DNA of 24,599 bases from JACMIU01 sp043763605 (GTDB lineage: Bacteria > Armatimonadota > Armatimonadia > Armatimonadales > Armatimonadaceae), in the NCBI GenBank assembly GCA_043763605.1, contig JAYULM010000532.1, forward strand, positions 1-24,599. The letters run 5' to 3'. The stretch's first letter is position 1; each line of letters begins with the position of its first letter. The notes below the pieces were generated by a model. The model saw nothing but the letters and a program-made list of their open reading frames with translations, made no database searches and had not been told where the DNA came from. Positions 7,775-14,963 of this stretch are shown here, piece after piece. The position numbers and the translations under genes are program-made.

Positions 7775-8775
7775 GGGTGCTCGGTATCGACATCGGCGGC
7801 ACGAAAATCGCGGCAGGCGTGGTGGATGGCGAAACTGGTGCGGTCCTGTATTCGGAGCGTACCCCGACGGTGGCTTCGGAAGGTGGTCCCGCGATCCTCG
7901 CTCGCGCCCTGGCGCACGCGCGTCACGTTGCGGCGTCCGCGAACGTTCCCATTGACGCGGTGGGTATCGGCGCGGGCGGGCAGATCGACTACCGGTCCGG
8001 CGTCGTGCTTTCCGCGACCGATATTCTGCCCGGCTGGGCGGGGACGCGTCTCGCCGAAGCGTTCGCGGAAACGTTCGGCGTCCCCGCGTTTGCGGACAAT
8101 GATGTCAATGCGTTCGCGCTCGGCGAGCACCGCTTCGGCGCGGGGCGCGGCGCGACGGACGCGGTTTTTGTCGCCCTCGGCACCGGTGTCGGCGGCGCAA
8201 TTGTCACGGGCGGCAAACTGCACCGGGGCAAGCGCGGCACCGGCGGCGAGTTGGGGCATATGTTATTCGCCGATTTCGAGAGCGAGTTTTATTATACGTT
8301 CGAGGAAGTTACCAAAGGGGACCGTCTCGCGGACCTGTACCGGACGGAAGCACAAAATTCTTCTCAGTTCGATGGGAACCGCACCTCCCGGAAAGTGCGA
8401 TTGTCAGAGCCGATCACCGGTTTTGCTGTCGGTGAGGAGGCGAAACGTAATCCAGGCGGCGACGCGGCATGGGTCGTAGAGCAACTGGCGCGCGATCTCG
8501 GCATCGGTCTGGCGTCGCTCGCCAATATTCTGGACACGGAGCGATTCGTGATCGGCGGCGGACTTGCCGATCTGGGCGAATTGCTTCTGGAACCGGCACG
8601 AAAAGAGTTCGGCGAGAATGCCCTGCCGATTTTCCGCGACACGCCGATTGTCGCCGCCGAATTGGGTACGAATAGTTCCGTGGTAGGCGCGGCGTGTGTC
8701 GCGCTCGTTGGTCTCGTAGATAGGGAAGCCGCGACACTTGGTATAGAAAGATTTTCAGGAGATGCAGTTGATTGA
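7771..8775 (+). CDS. ROK-family sugar kinase, probable N-acetylmannosamine kinase
   Basis: A cytosolic ROK kinase, expected to phosphorylate an amino sugar such as ManNAc and so feed NanE. The phosphate-binding DIGGTK is at residues 7-12, the catalytic D111 lies in ADNDVNAFALGE, and the second ATP motif is ALGTGVGGAIV at about 135-145. The substrate-site GELGH follows with H163. The canonical zinc-binding segment CxCGxxGCxE, normally just after GELGH, is missing: the protein instead reads MLFADFESEFYYTFEE and has no cysteine there. A roughly 30-residue polar stretch (residues 190-220) also looks unlike typical ROK kinases. The start overlaps nanE by 4 bp and the end overlaps the DUF4127 gene by 14 bp. 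Substrate is inferred from the nanE linkage. Confidence 0.85.
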   Translation: MRVLGIDIGGTKIAAGVVDGETGAVLYSERTPTVASEGGPAILARALAHARHVAASANVPIDAVGIGAGGQIDYRSGVVLSATDILPGWAGTRLAEAFAETFGVPAFADNDVNAFALGEHRFGAGRGATDAVFVALGTGVGGAIVTGGKLHRGKRGTGGELGHMLFADFESEFYYTFEEVTKGDRLADLYRTEAQNSSQFDGNRTSRKVRLSEPITGFAVGEEAKRNPGGDAAWVVEQLARDLGIGLASLANILDTERFVIGGGLADLGELLLEPARKEFGENALPIFRDTPIVAAELGTNSSVVGAACVALVGLVDREAATLGIERFSGDAVD

Positions 8776-10507
8776 TTTGACACCCGTGGAAGCCCCCCTA
8801 TCCCCCAACCCCTTTCCCCCCTCGGAAGGGGAGAAAGGGGAGTCAGATGCCGACTTCGCTACGCCTCTGGGGGTGCCTTCTGGCTCCCCTTTCTCCCCTT
8901 CCGAGGGGGGAAAGGGGTTGGGGGATAGGGGGGACGGGGACTTCCGCATCGCCCTCCTCCCGCTCGACGAACGCCCGGTCAACACCCGCTACCCGGAAAT
9001 GCTCGGTGCCATCGCCGGGGTGAAAGTCGAACTGCCACCGGTCGCCGTGCGTGGGGAGCACAAACGTGGCGCGGACGTTTCTGTCGTTTCGGTGTGGCTG
9101 GCGGAATCCGACGCCGATGCCGTGATCGCGTCCGCCGAGTATTTGCTGTACGGGAACCTGATCCAGTCGCGCATTTCGGGCGATTCGGTCGCGGATGTTC
9201 TACCCCGGCTGTCTGTCCTTGAAGCAATTGCCCGGCGCGGGAGGACTGTGTACGCGTTCGGGCTGGTCAGCCGCGTCTCGAATGCCGACGTGGATGTGGA
9301 GGAGCCGGACTACTGGAAACAGTACGGGACGCGCTTCTACCAGTTGTCGCAGTTGCTCCACAAGCAGGAGGTTCATGGCGAACTCGATCTTGGGGACACC
9401 GAGCAACTGGCGCGGCTCCGCGACACGCTGCCGGAACCGCTCGTTGCCGATTTCCTGACCCGCCGCTTGCGCAACCACGCCATAAACCTGGCGTTGCTCG
9501 ATCTCGTCGGGCGCGGGCGGCTCGATCTGCTCCTGCTCACGTCCGACGACACCTCCGTCTATGGACTCCCGACGCGCGAGAAGACATGGCTCGAATCGTG
9601 GATGAACCTGCTTGGGGACGCCGCGAAAAGCCGGATTATGATGCACCCCGGCGCGGACGAAGTCGGCTCCGCGCTTCTGTGCCGTCTCGTTTGCGCGAAA
9701 CGCGGCGTCGCGCCCCGCATCTATCCGCTGTACGCGGTGCCGGGTGGTGAGGAGATCGTCGCGCCGTACGAGGACCGCGCCGCGCGAATTACGGTCGAAG
9801 CGCAGATCCGCGCGTGCGGCGGGCGGGTCGCCGAGTCGCCGGACGGTGCCGACATCATTCTGGGCGTCCTGCCGCCGTCGCCGCGCCGCACGGAATGGCG
9901 GGCAAACTTCGCGGCGTCGGAGCGGGCGGAGCGCGAGTCATTTTATCGCGCATTTTTAGAAACGCTCGGTGCGAAACAGCGCGCCGGGGTACCGGTCGCG
10001 GTCGGCGACATCACGTACCCGAACGGCTCCGACCCGCTATTTATCGAACTGCTTTTCGCCCCGGGTTGCGCCCTGAAAGCCGCCGATCTCGCCGCCTACG
10101 GTGCCTGGAACACCGCCGGGAACACGCTCGGAACCACGGTCGCGCAGGCGATCCTTTCGACGTTTGCGGACGGCATCCCTGAACGCCACGCGGCGCAGAG
10201 CCTTTTCCTGACGCATCGCTTTCTGGAAGACTGGGCGTATCAGGCGGTCGTACGCCATTCTACCCGCGACGCGATCCAGGCAAAGACCGGACGGCGCGAC
10301 CCTGCGTACGATAGCAACGAGGAACAATCCTTCGCCCGCGCGACCATCGAAGCCGGTCTGTCGGAAAAACTTCGCGAATTGCAGGCGGTCGGCGTCGGCG
10401 TCGGGTTGGTGCTGGTTCCCGGTTCGGTGCGTCTGCCGTGGCGGCGGACGTTCGAGGCGGATTTCGATCTTCGGACTCCCTCCCCCGACCCCTCCCTCAA
10501 TCCTTGA
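8762..10507 (+). CDS. DUF4127-family protein with repeat-derived N-terminal extension
   Basis: A member of the uncharacterised DUF4127 family. The domain opens at about residue 61 with FRIALLPLDERPVNTRYP, then ASAEYLLYGNLIQSRIS, LLLTSDDTSVYGLPTREK, MMHPGADEVG and GDITYPNGSDP. Residues 11-58 come from a perfect palindromic element (8793-8933) and read as PLSPNPFPPSEGEKG and similar. Homologues normally start right at the RIALLPLDERP strand, so the gene keeps its old start plus an in-frame insertion. The ATG at 8762 touches an AGGAG directly; a TTG at 8768 has better spacing (6 nt), so either may be used. The last residues (TPSPDPSLNP) and stop lie in a degenerate copy of the same repeat family. 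Coupling to nanE and the ROK kinase suggests a role in amino-sugar or glycan use, but the reaction is not known. Confidence 0.85.
   Translation: MQLIDLTPVEAPLSPNPFPPSEGEKGESDADFATPLGVPSGSPFSPSEGGKGLGDRGDGDFRIALLPLDERPVNTRYPEMLGAIAGVKVELPPVAVRGEHKRGADVSVVSVWLAESDADAVIASAEYLLYGNLIQSRISGDSVADVLPRLSVLEAIARRGRTVYAFGLVSRVSNADVDVEEPDYWKQYGTRFYQLSQLLHKQEVHGELDLGDTEQLARLRDTLPEPLVADFLTRRLRNHAINLALLDLVGRGRLDLLLLTSDDTSVYGLPTREKTWLESWMNLLGDAAKSRIMMHPGADEVGSALLCRLVCAKRGVAPRIYPLYAVPGGEEIVAPYEDRAARITVEAQIRACGGRVAESPDGADIILGVLPPSPRRTEWRANFAASERAERESFYRAFLETLGAKQRAGVPVAVGDITYPNGSDPLFIELLFAPGCALKAADLAAYGAWNTAGNTLGTTVAQAILSTFADGIPERHAAQSLFLTHRFLEDWAYQAVVRHSTRDAIQAKTGRRDPAYDSNEEQSFARATIEAGLSEKLRELQAVGVGVGLVLVPGSVRLPWRRTFEADFDLRTPSPDPSLNP
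8793..8933. repeat. Palindromic element copy A, in frame in the DUF4127 gene
   Basis: Two perfect inverted arms of 50 bp (8793-8842 and 8884-8933) flank a 41-bp core. The arms are C-rich then G-rich, and each contains its own smaller hairpin. Total length is 141 bp, exactly 47 codons, so the frame is kept. The core shares AGATGC near its left side and TCTGG at its right end with copy B. Confidence 0.95.
10398..10437. repeat. 40-bp direct repeat, copy 1 (3' part of the DUF4127 gene)
   Basis: GCGTCGGGTTG, two variable bases, then GCTGGTTCCCGGTTCGGTGC and GTCTGCC. The same 40 bp with only those two differences recurs at 15128-15167 upstream of topA. Here the sequence codes for conserved-looking protein, so this copy is likely the source. 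Confidence 0.85.
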
Positions 10508-10598
10508 GAGAGGGGAGCATCCGGGGAGAAAAGTGTAGACATCTGTCGTAGCGTGGATGTCCCGTCACCGGCACTCTCCTCTCTATGATTGAGGAAGT
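10476..10598. repeat. Degenerate palindromic element, copy D
   Basis: The left arm at about 10476-10518 resembles copy B arms and folds as CCCCTCCCTCAA/TTGAGAGAGGGG. A decayed right arm, CTCTCCTCTCTATGATTGAG, lies at about 10574-10593. The copy spans the end of the DUF4127 gene, supplying its final codons and TGA, and could work as a terminator hairpin. Confidence 0.6.
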
Positions 10599-10663
10599 CC
10601 GTCTCGAAAAACAAATTGTTGTCCCTGCCCCTTCTCTGTCTGGTATCGTAACCGTACTATTAC

Positions 10664-11527
10664 ATGGGGAGACGGCTTATGGGATTGAAAATTCATCAGA
10701 CGGTGCAAGGGGATCAGGAACCGGTCTGCACCCACTGTGGCAGCAGGGATGTTTTGAAAAAGGGGCGTCGGAAAGAGCGTCAGATGTATCAGTGCCGCCT
10801 ATGTCGGCGCATTTCTTTCGGTCTGCCGCCTGACCGTCGCCCGACCTGTTTGTTCTGCAAGAAGGCGGTTTGGGAATCCCGGATGCCCGACGGGCGGTCC
10901 CGGTATTTTTGCCCGGCATGTGGGAAGAGTTTTTTGAGCGAGTATAAATGCGGGCGTCCGGAGCGCGGGACGGGGCGGAACTTTCGGCACCGATTTTGCT
11001 TCTGGCTCAATCGGCAAGCGCGGCTCGGACTCGGCGAATATGTCCAGGCGCACCGCTGCACCGACGCCCAGGCGGTCCGCGCCATTTTCCGCCACGTCCT
11101 GACCGGCGAAGTCTTCAGTACCGGTAGCGTCTCCCGCGCCGGGCGGTCCGGCGCGATCCGCGTCCGGCGCGACCCCCGCGCGGCGGCGATGAAGTTCCCC
11201 AGCCTCGTGCGCGAATCCGCGAGACAGAAACTCGCCGGTGCCGGGGGGCATTATGGGCGCGGCTTCCAGAAAACCATTATCGGCGTACAGATCATGACCG
11301 TGTTGCTCGACGACGAAGCGAAGGAGGGACTGGTGCATGCGATGAACTGGCTACAACTCAATCATGCCGACGCCGCCCGCTGGCTCCTCGCCAACGTCCG
11401 CCCGCCCGGTACCGAACTTAAAGTCCCCCTGCGTCCCAAGCCCGCAACGCCGTTCGTCGCCGCAAGTACCAAGAAACCCCCACGCTACGAGTGGGAGAAA
11501 GGGTACGACCCGGATTGGAACGATTGA
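10664..11527 (+). CDS. Double zinc-ribbon protein of unknown function
   Basis: A 287-residue basic protein. Two Cys4 zinc ribbons are visible: C22, C25, C44, C47 (CTHCG ... CRLC) and C62, C65, C83, C86 (CLFC ... CPAC). The first resembles the transposase-type ribbon that reads GSRDVLKKGRRKERQMYQC. The rest is Arg-rich, with a predicted amphipathic stretch, VLLDDEAKEGLVHAMNWLQ, and a Pro-rich end. No DDE catalytic block, helicase or nuclease motif was found, so a complete transposase is unlikely; a DNA- or RNA-binding regulator is possible. The start may be ATG 10664 or ATG 10679. A -10-like TACTAT at 10655-10660 lies 3 nt before the first and 18 nt before the second, which slightly favours 10679. 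Confidence 0.7.
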   Translation: MGRRLMGLKIHQTVQGDQEPVCTHCGSRDVLKKGRRKERQMYQCRLCRRISFGLPPDRRPTCLFCKKAVWESRMPDGRSRYFCPACGKSFLSEYKCGRPERGTGRNFRHRFCFWLNRQARLGLGEYVQAHRCTDAQAVRAIFRHVLTGEVFSTGSVSRAGRSGAIRVRRDPRAAAMKFPSLVRESARQKLAGAGGHYGRGFQKTIIGVQIMTVLLDDEAKEGLVHAMNWLQLNHADAARWLLANVRPPGTELKVPLRPKPATPFVAASTKKPPRYEWEKGYDPDWND

Positions 11528-11597
11528 CGCGGTCATATATCTCATCGGTTTTTCGTTGGGTTTCCCAACGATTTCGACACTCAAGATTGACAGAAAG

Positions 11598-11650
11598 TGA
11601 CATTTTGACGTACAAATACCGTATAATAAACGTCCCCCGTATCGGCGGGG
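11598..11650 (+). promoter_or_regulatory. Promoter and 5' leader hairpin of the 11693 gene pair
   Basis: A perfect TATAAT lies at 11622-11627, with TGACAT at 11598-11603 as a plausible -35 box (18-bp spacer). A small hairpin, CCCCG/CGGGG with a 6-nt loop, follows at 11635-11650 in the leader. The surrounding AT-rich stretch contrasts with the GC-rich genes. Confidence 0.5.
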
Positions 11651-11675
11651 AGTAACGTTTCGCACCGTCGCGTGC

Positions 11676-11685
11676 GGGAGAAGGG
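11676..11685 (+). promoter_or_regulatory. Ribosome binding site deciding the start at 11693
   Basis: GGGAGAAGGG ends 7 nt before the ATG at 11693. An in-frame GTG at 11672 lies upstream of this site and lacks a comparable one, so 11693 is chosen. Confidence 0.6.
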
Positions 11686-11692
11686 TATTAGT

Positions 11693-12193
11693 ATGTCAAC
11701 ACTGACGAAAAAGGTGAATGCTCCGCTACCGTCGCGCCGTTCGGGTAGAAAAAAATCGCGCCGTGATGGACTATCTTTGAAACCGGGGCGTGTGTGGAAA
11801 TCGTGGGAGCAGTTTCGCACCGGCGGACAGACCGAACTGGCGACTCTGGAAGCGGGACAGATCGGTCAACTGATAACCCGGTCCGGGAGTTTCCGCGTTC
11901 TCCGCGAGGACGACTTTCAGCATCTGGCGGGGCTGGCGCGGGACGTGGAGCGGGTACAGGGCGGCTTGAATGTCATCATTACGGCGGCGCGGGCGGTGCG
12001 GGAGCATCGCGACGAGGCTACGGTAAACACGCTCGTTGAAGTGCTGACCTACATCGGCGACATACCGGCGCTGCCCACCCGCGACCGCTTCGAACCGATG
12101 CGCCCCGAAAACCTGGACGACGACCCGGACGACGACGTGGAACTGGACCCCTCCGTCCTTCGCCGTTCGCTTAACGGTGCCCCGACGCAATGA
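11693..12193 (+). CDS. Conserved-looking protein of unknown function, first of a coupled pair
   Basis: A 166-residue protein without a family I recognise. The N-terminus (about residues 1-33) is very basic, with RRSGRKKSRRD, and may bind nucleic acid. A compact helical part follows at about 60-125 (DDFQHLAGLARDVERVQGGL, then AARAVREHRDEATVNTLVEV). The C-terminus is acidic, with the run DDDPDDDVELD. There is no signal peptide, membrane segment or cysteine. A strong ribosome-binding site and a TATAAT promoter precede it. Its stop overlaps the next start by 4 bp (ATGA), so the two proteins are likely made in step and may form a complex. Confidence 0.65.
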   Translation: MSTLTKKVNAPLPSRRSGRKKSRRDGLSLKPGRVWKSWEQFRTGGQTELATLEAGQIGQLITRSGSFRVLREDDFQHLAGLARDVERVQGGLNVIITAARAVREHRDEATVNTLVEVLTYIGDIPALPTRDRFEPMRPENLDDDPDDDVELDPSVLRRSLNGAPTQ

Positions 12194-12852
12194 ACGACCT
12201 GCGGGAATTAGAGCGTCAACTGCGGACGCTGTCGCATAACACCGACGCGTTGCAGACGGTCCGTGACTTCTCGGAGACCCTGAAGAAGACCCGGCGGCGG
12301 CAAGAGGTGTTCAACGCGGAGGGGGCGTTGCTGGTGCGCCCCCCGATCACTTTCGACGTTGCCAAAGAGCGGAATCTTATCGCGGAGGGCGAAGACCCCT
12401 TTGTGCTTCTGCAAGGCGATCTCATACGCACCGACGCCGCCTACTGCATGGGCACCCGCCTGACCGGGATGTGCTTCCTGATTGCGAACTCAACCTGCGA
12501 CCTGGTACCGGGACGGCGCGAATACACAGTACTGCTCCCGGTGCAACCGATTCAGCGTGCAGAAACGGAAGGGGGAAACGCCGAAGTAGCCAGCCTTCTC
12601 GCCGAACTGCTGAGATTCACGCAAACCCGCCGCATGTACCTCCCGTTACTCGCCGACGACCCGGAAAACGTTGTCGCGAACGCCGTCGAGTTCGACCGCA
12701 TCGCGCAAGCCCGGTTAGAGGACGTGCTTCTGGCGGAACGGGTTGCGTCGCTCAGTCTCGTAGGGTGGCGGATATTCGGCTCTCATCTACGCGGTATTCT
12801 GACTCGTGCTGGGGAAAGCGAGGTAAACCTGCGGAGTGGTTGGCTCCCGTAG
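12190..12852 (+). CDS. Unknown protein with STCDLVPG motif, second of a coupled pair
   Basis: A 220-residue soluble protein translationally coupled to the preceding gene. The first 40 residues are charged and helical (LRELERQLRTLSHNTDALQ), possibly a coiled coil. The centre reads FLIANSTCDLVPGRREYTVL followed by LPVQPI. The pattern of a hydrophobic strand, then S/T-x-C-D-L, then a strand ending in LxPV, recurs in uncharacterised bacterial proteins that I cannot name with certainty. The C-terminal part (about 165-220) is mixed alpha/beta, with LVGWRIFGSHLRGIL. No catalytic motif is evident beyond the isolated Cys-Asp. The gene ends just ahead of the hairpin array at 12935. Confidence 0.65.
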   Translation: MNDLRELERQLRTLSHNTDALQTVRDFSETLKKTRRRQEVFNAEGALLVRPPITFDVAKERNLIAEGEDPFVLLQGDLIRTDAAYCMGTRLTGMCFLIANSTCDLVPGRREYTVLLPVQPIQRAETEGGNAEVASLLAELLRFTQTRRMYLPLLADDPENVVANAVEFDRIAQARLEDVLLAERVASLSLVGWRIFGSHLRGILTRAGESEVNLRSGWLP

Positions 12853-12934
12853 ACGCTCCTATCCTTCCCCGTTTACCGCCGTTCTCAACGGCTAACGCTG
12901 GCAAGATCCGTGCTACATAAGTATTGTCCGTTAA

Positions 12935-13086
12935 TCTCGGAGGGTGTAATTCCGCGCGGCTTGCCGCGCTTCCGGTTTGAACGTCTGCGACGCTTTCAGG
13001 CGTCGCAGTTCCGAGAGTAAAAGGCGACTTTCAGGTCGCCAGCCGAGAGATACTTCGGGGCTTGCCCCGAAGAGTTTCATTACACC
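12935..13086. ncRNA. Hairpin array closed by an outer stem: candidate structured RNA or bidirectional terminator
   Basis: Four perfect hairpins follow each other: GCGCGG/CCGCGC with loop CTTG (12954-12969); CTGCGACGC/GCGTCGCAG with loop TTTCAG (12985-13008); GGCGAC/GTCGCC with loop TTTCAG (13023-13040); CTTCGGGG/CCCCGAAG with loop CTTG (13053-13072). Loop types run CTTG, TTTCAG, TTTCAG, CTTG. An outer 8-bp stem GGTGTAAT/ATTACACC (12943-12950 with 13079-13086) encloses all four. TCTCGG at 12935-12940 can pair with CCGAGA at 13011-13016 or at 13043-13048, two mutually exclusive pairings. The array lies between convergent genes, so termination is the simplest role; the strand, if it is an RNA, is not certain. 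Confidence 0.55.
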
Positions 13087-13088
13087 GG

Positions 13089-14270
13089 CTATTTTCTGGG
13101 CATCCGTGTTAAAGGCGTATTTATTATATCAAGTGCCTTTTGCCGCATCGGAGGCGATAGCGTTTCTAATAAGTGTTCTATCGACTGCGCCTTAGCAAAA
13201 TCTGTTTCTGGCTCATCACGGAATTGATCGACCATTGCGCCAAAAACCTTGCGCAGCTCGTCGGGGGACATCAGCAGAATTTCTGATAACTCCTGCAAAC
13301 TAAATCCATGGTCATGTGAGCATACATGAAAAAGGTCTCTCAGAATGGTCGGGTTTTCAGGAGATAGAGGAGACGGTTCGTTGATAAGGTAACCGTTAAG
13401 ACGCATCTTATTACGTAGACTAACGTATCGGGTTTTAGTAATCCTGTTTAATCGGTGAGCCCGTTCTAATATCGCCAGTGCCGACATCTTCCAGTACGGT
13501 TTTAACCTAAAAAGCGTAGGTATAGCAACCAGAAGTAGAGAAGGAGCTATTTCTGCTTCTGGTGCCAAGAACTCGCCTGCGAAAGTGTTGGACTGGTCAT
13601 CAACATCATTGGAATGGATATGGTGCATGACCAGGTGACCTAACTCATGAGCGAGAGAGAAACGTTGATGGTCGGTAGGCTTAGTCACATCCAGAAAAAC
13701 AAGTGGTGGAACCCCAGATTCTGGTACATACTGTGCTACCGCCGAAAAATCTCCGTCTTCGAAAATAGAATTGACAATGATGGTGCCTGCCCCTTCTAAA
13801 ACTTCGACCATATCAGGTATCGGACCGGCAGGAATTTGCCAATCCTTACGTAACTGTCTTGCAACTGCCGCTGGATCGCCGCCAAAGTCGCGCAAATCAT
13901 ATCGCGGCAAACTGTAAGCAGGTTCCATGTTAGCGAAGTGAAGCAAGCGTTTGATTTGAATACGTAAAATATTCAATTTAGCGTGAATAGAGTCTAGTTG
14001 CTTGTCTGATATTTTGCTCTTTCGGTGGCGATGAAAGACACCTGTGCCATTATGAACCAGGCGTTTTTCGGGAAGTATAAAGAAACGAAATGGGTATTCC
14101 AACGCCTCGGCGATTAGTTGCAGTTCTGCAATGCCGCAACGCACCTCACCCTTCTCGAAACGAGAAATAGAAGGTTGTGCCAATCCCGTCAGTTTTGCCA
14201 GTTCTAGCTGGCTATACCCTCGGGATTGGCGACCGATTAAAATCATTTCAGGGTTGACATTGAGTGTCAT
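13089..14270 (-). CDS. XRE-family regulator fused to ImmA/IrrE metallopeptidase
   Basis: A 393-residue two-domain protein. The N-terminal helix-turn-helix is at about residues 10-62 (YSQLELAKLTGLAQPSISRF). The ImmA/IrrE (COG2856) domain is at about 135-260, with zinc motif HELGH at 208-212 and the downstream FAGEFLAP segment at 230-237, where E233 is the likely third ligand. Such proteins repress a mobile element or stress operon and cleave a repressor or partner on a signal; Xre-COG2856 pairs have been proposed as toxin-antitoxin-like modules. The extra C-terminal 130 residues are helical and unassigned. The start overlaps the upstream partner gene by 4 bp. The DNA is clearly richer in A+T than its neighbours, consistent with recent gain. 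Confidence 0.88.
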   Translation of the reverse strand: MTLNVNPEMILIGRQSRGYSQLELAKLTGLAQPSISRFEKGEVRCGIAELQLIAEALEYPFRFFILPEKRLVHNGTGVFHRHRKSKISDKQLDSIHAKLNILRIQIKRLLHFANMEPAYSLPRYDLRDFGGDPAAVARQLRKDWQIPAGPIPDMVEVLEGAGTIIVNSIFEDGDFSAVAQYVPESGVPPLVFLDVTKPTDHQRFSLAHELGHLVMHHIHSNDVDDQSNTFAGEFLAPEAEIAPSLLLVAIPTLFRLKPYWKMSALAILERAHRLNRITKTRYVSLRNKMRLNGYLINEPSPLSPENPTILRDLFHVCSHDHGFSLQELSEILLMSPDELRKVFGAMVDQFRDEPETDFAKAQSIEHLLETLSPPMRQKALDIINTPLTRMPRK

Positions 14271-14953
14271 TTTGTCTTCTTGTGGTTCTCGTCTACGTCA
14301 TCCAGCCTTCGCTTTACAGGGCGTGCAGAAATACGTGTGGCAGTCCGACGCTCTGGTTGTGACACTTCTGATATTGCGGGCGGAGCCACAGACATAGAAG
14401 AACCGCTACTCTGCCACGAGACCGTATTTTTATATTGTAGTGTGAAGTAGACCTCGGCTATTTGAGTTTCGGATGCGTCTAATTTATAACCAAAGACTAA
14501 ACCAATCATATCAGGAACAAAGTCGGGAAACGCGCGTGTCATCTGCGCTCGATAAAAATATTGACTCCGATGAGTGCGATTTTGGCACGCTACATTGTCA
14601 TTATTGAGTTTCGCTAAGCGAATGACGAACTTGTTTTGGAAGATAATGAGAAAGAGATCTGTGTCGTTCACAATACGTACATCAGGCATCCCAGCAAGTG
14701 CCACTTGTGCTAGGTCTCGCGCTCTGTCATGAATCGCCCGCGCCCTGGCAAAGGGAGAGCAAGCGGCAAAAAAGCCCGGATTGCATTTGTTGATCGACAA
14801 CCACTCAGAGAGTGCCTGGTCGAAGCATCGTGCGAGCGGTTCGCGGAGGACTGCGAATGGCTCTTCCGACATCTCAAGCGTGAGCGACATCTGAGCGATA
14901 CGTTTTGGTGTGACCAAACTATTCTGGTTGGAACGCGAATTTGACGTTGGCAT
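14267..14953 (-). CDS. Unknown partner of the XRE-ImmA/IrrE protein
   Basis: A 228-residue protein without a named family. The core at about residues 88-185 is beta-rich: RIVNDTDLFLIIFQNKFVIR, then AKLNNDNVACQNRTHRSQYF, then IGLVFGYKLDASETQIAEVY. The C-terminal 50 residues are polar and basic (ERRTATRISARPVKRR) and probably disordered. Proteins of this general plan occur directly upstream of XRE-ImmA genes in other bacteria, to my recollection, as the partner in a two-gene module. It is the first gene of the operon and overlaps the XRE-ImmA start by 4 bp. Role as toxin or effector is inference. Low GC matches its partner and not the flanking genes. Confidence 0.7.
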   Translation of the reverse strand: MPTSNSRSNQNSLVTPKRIAQMSLTLEMSEEPFAVLREPLARCFDQALSEWLSINKCNPGFFAACSPFARARAIHDRARDLAQVALAGMPDVRIVNDTDLFLIIFQNKFVIRLAKLNNDNVACQNRTHRSQYFYRAQMTRAFPDFVPDMIGLVFGYKLDASETQIAEVYFTLQYKNTVSWQSSGSSMSVAPPAISEVSQPERRTATRISARPVKRRLDDVDENHKKTK

Positions 14954-14963
14954 GATGAAAATA

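Noticed and set aside
10664..11527. Zinc-ribbon protein as an insertion-sequence transposase
   Set aside because: No DDE or HUH catalytic motif, no terminal inverted repeats or target-site duplication seen around it.
12954..13072. Possible tRNA or CRISPR in the hairpin cluster
   Set aside because: No T-loop GTTCRA motif, no acceptor end and no regular repeat-spacer pattern; the hairpins are self-complementary units of different sequence.
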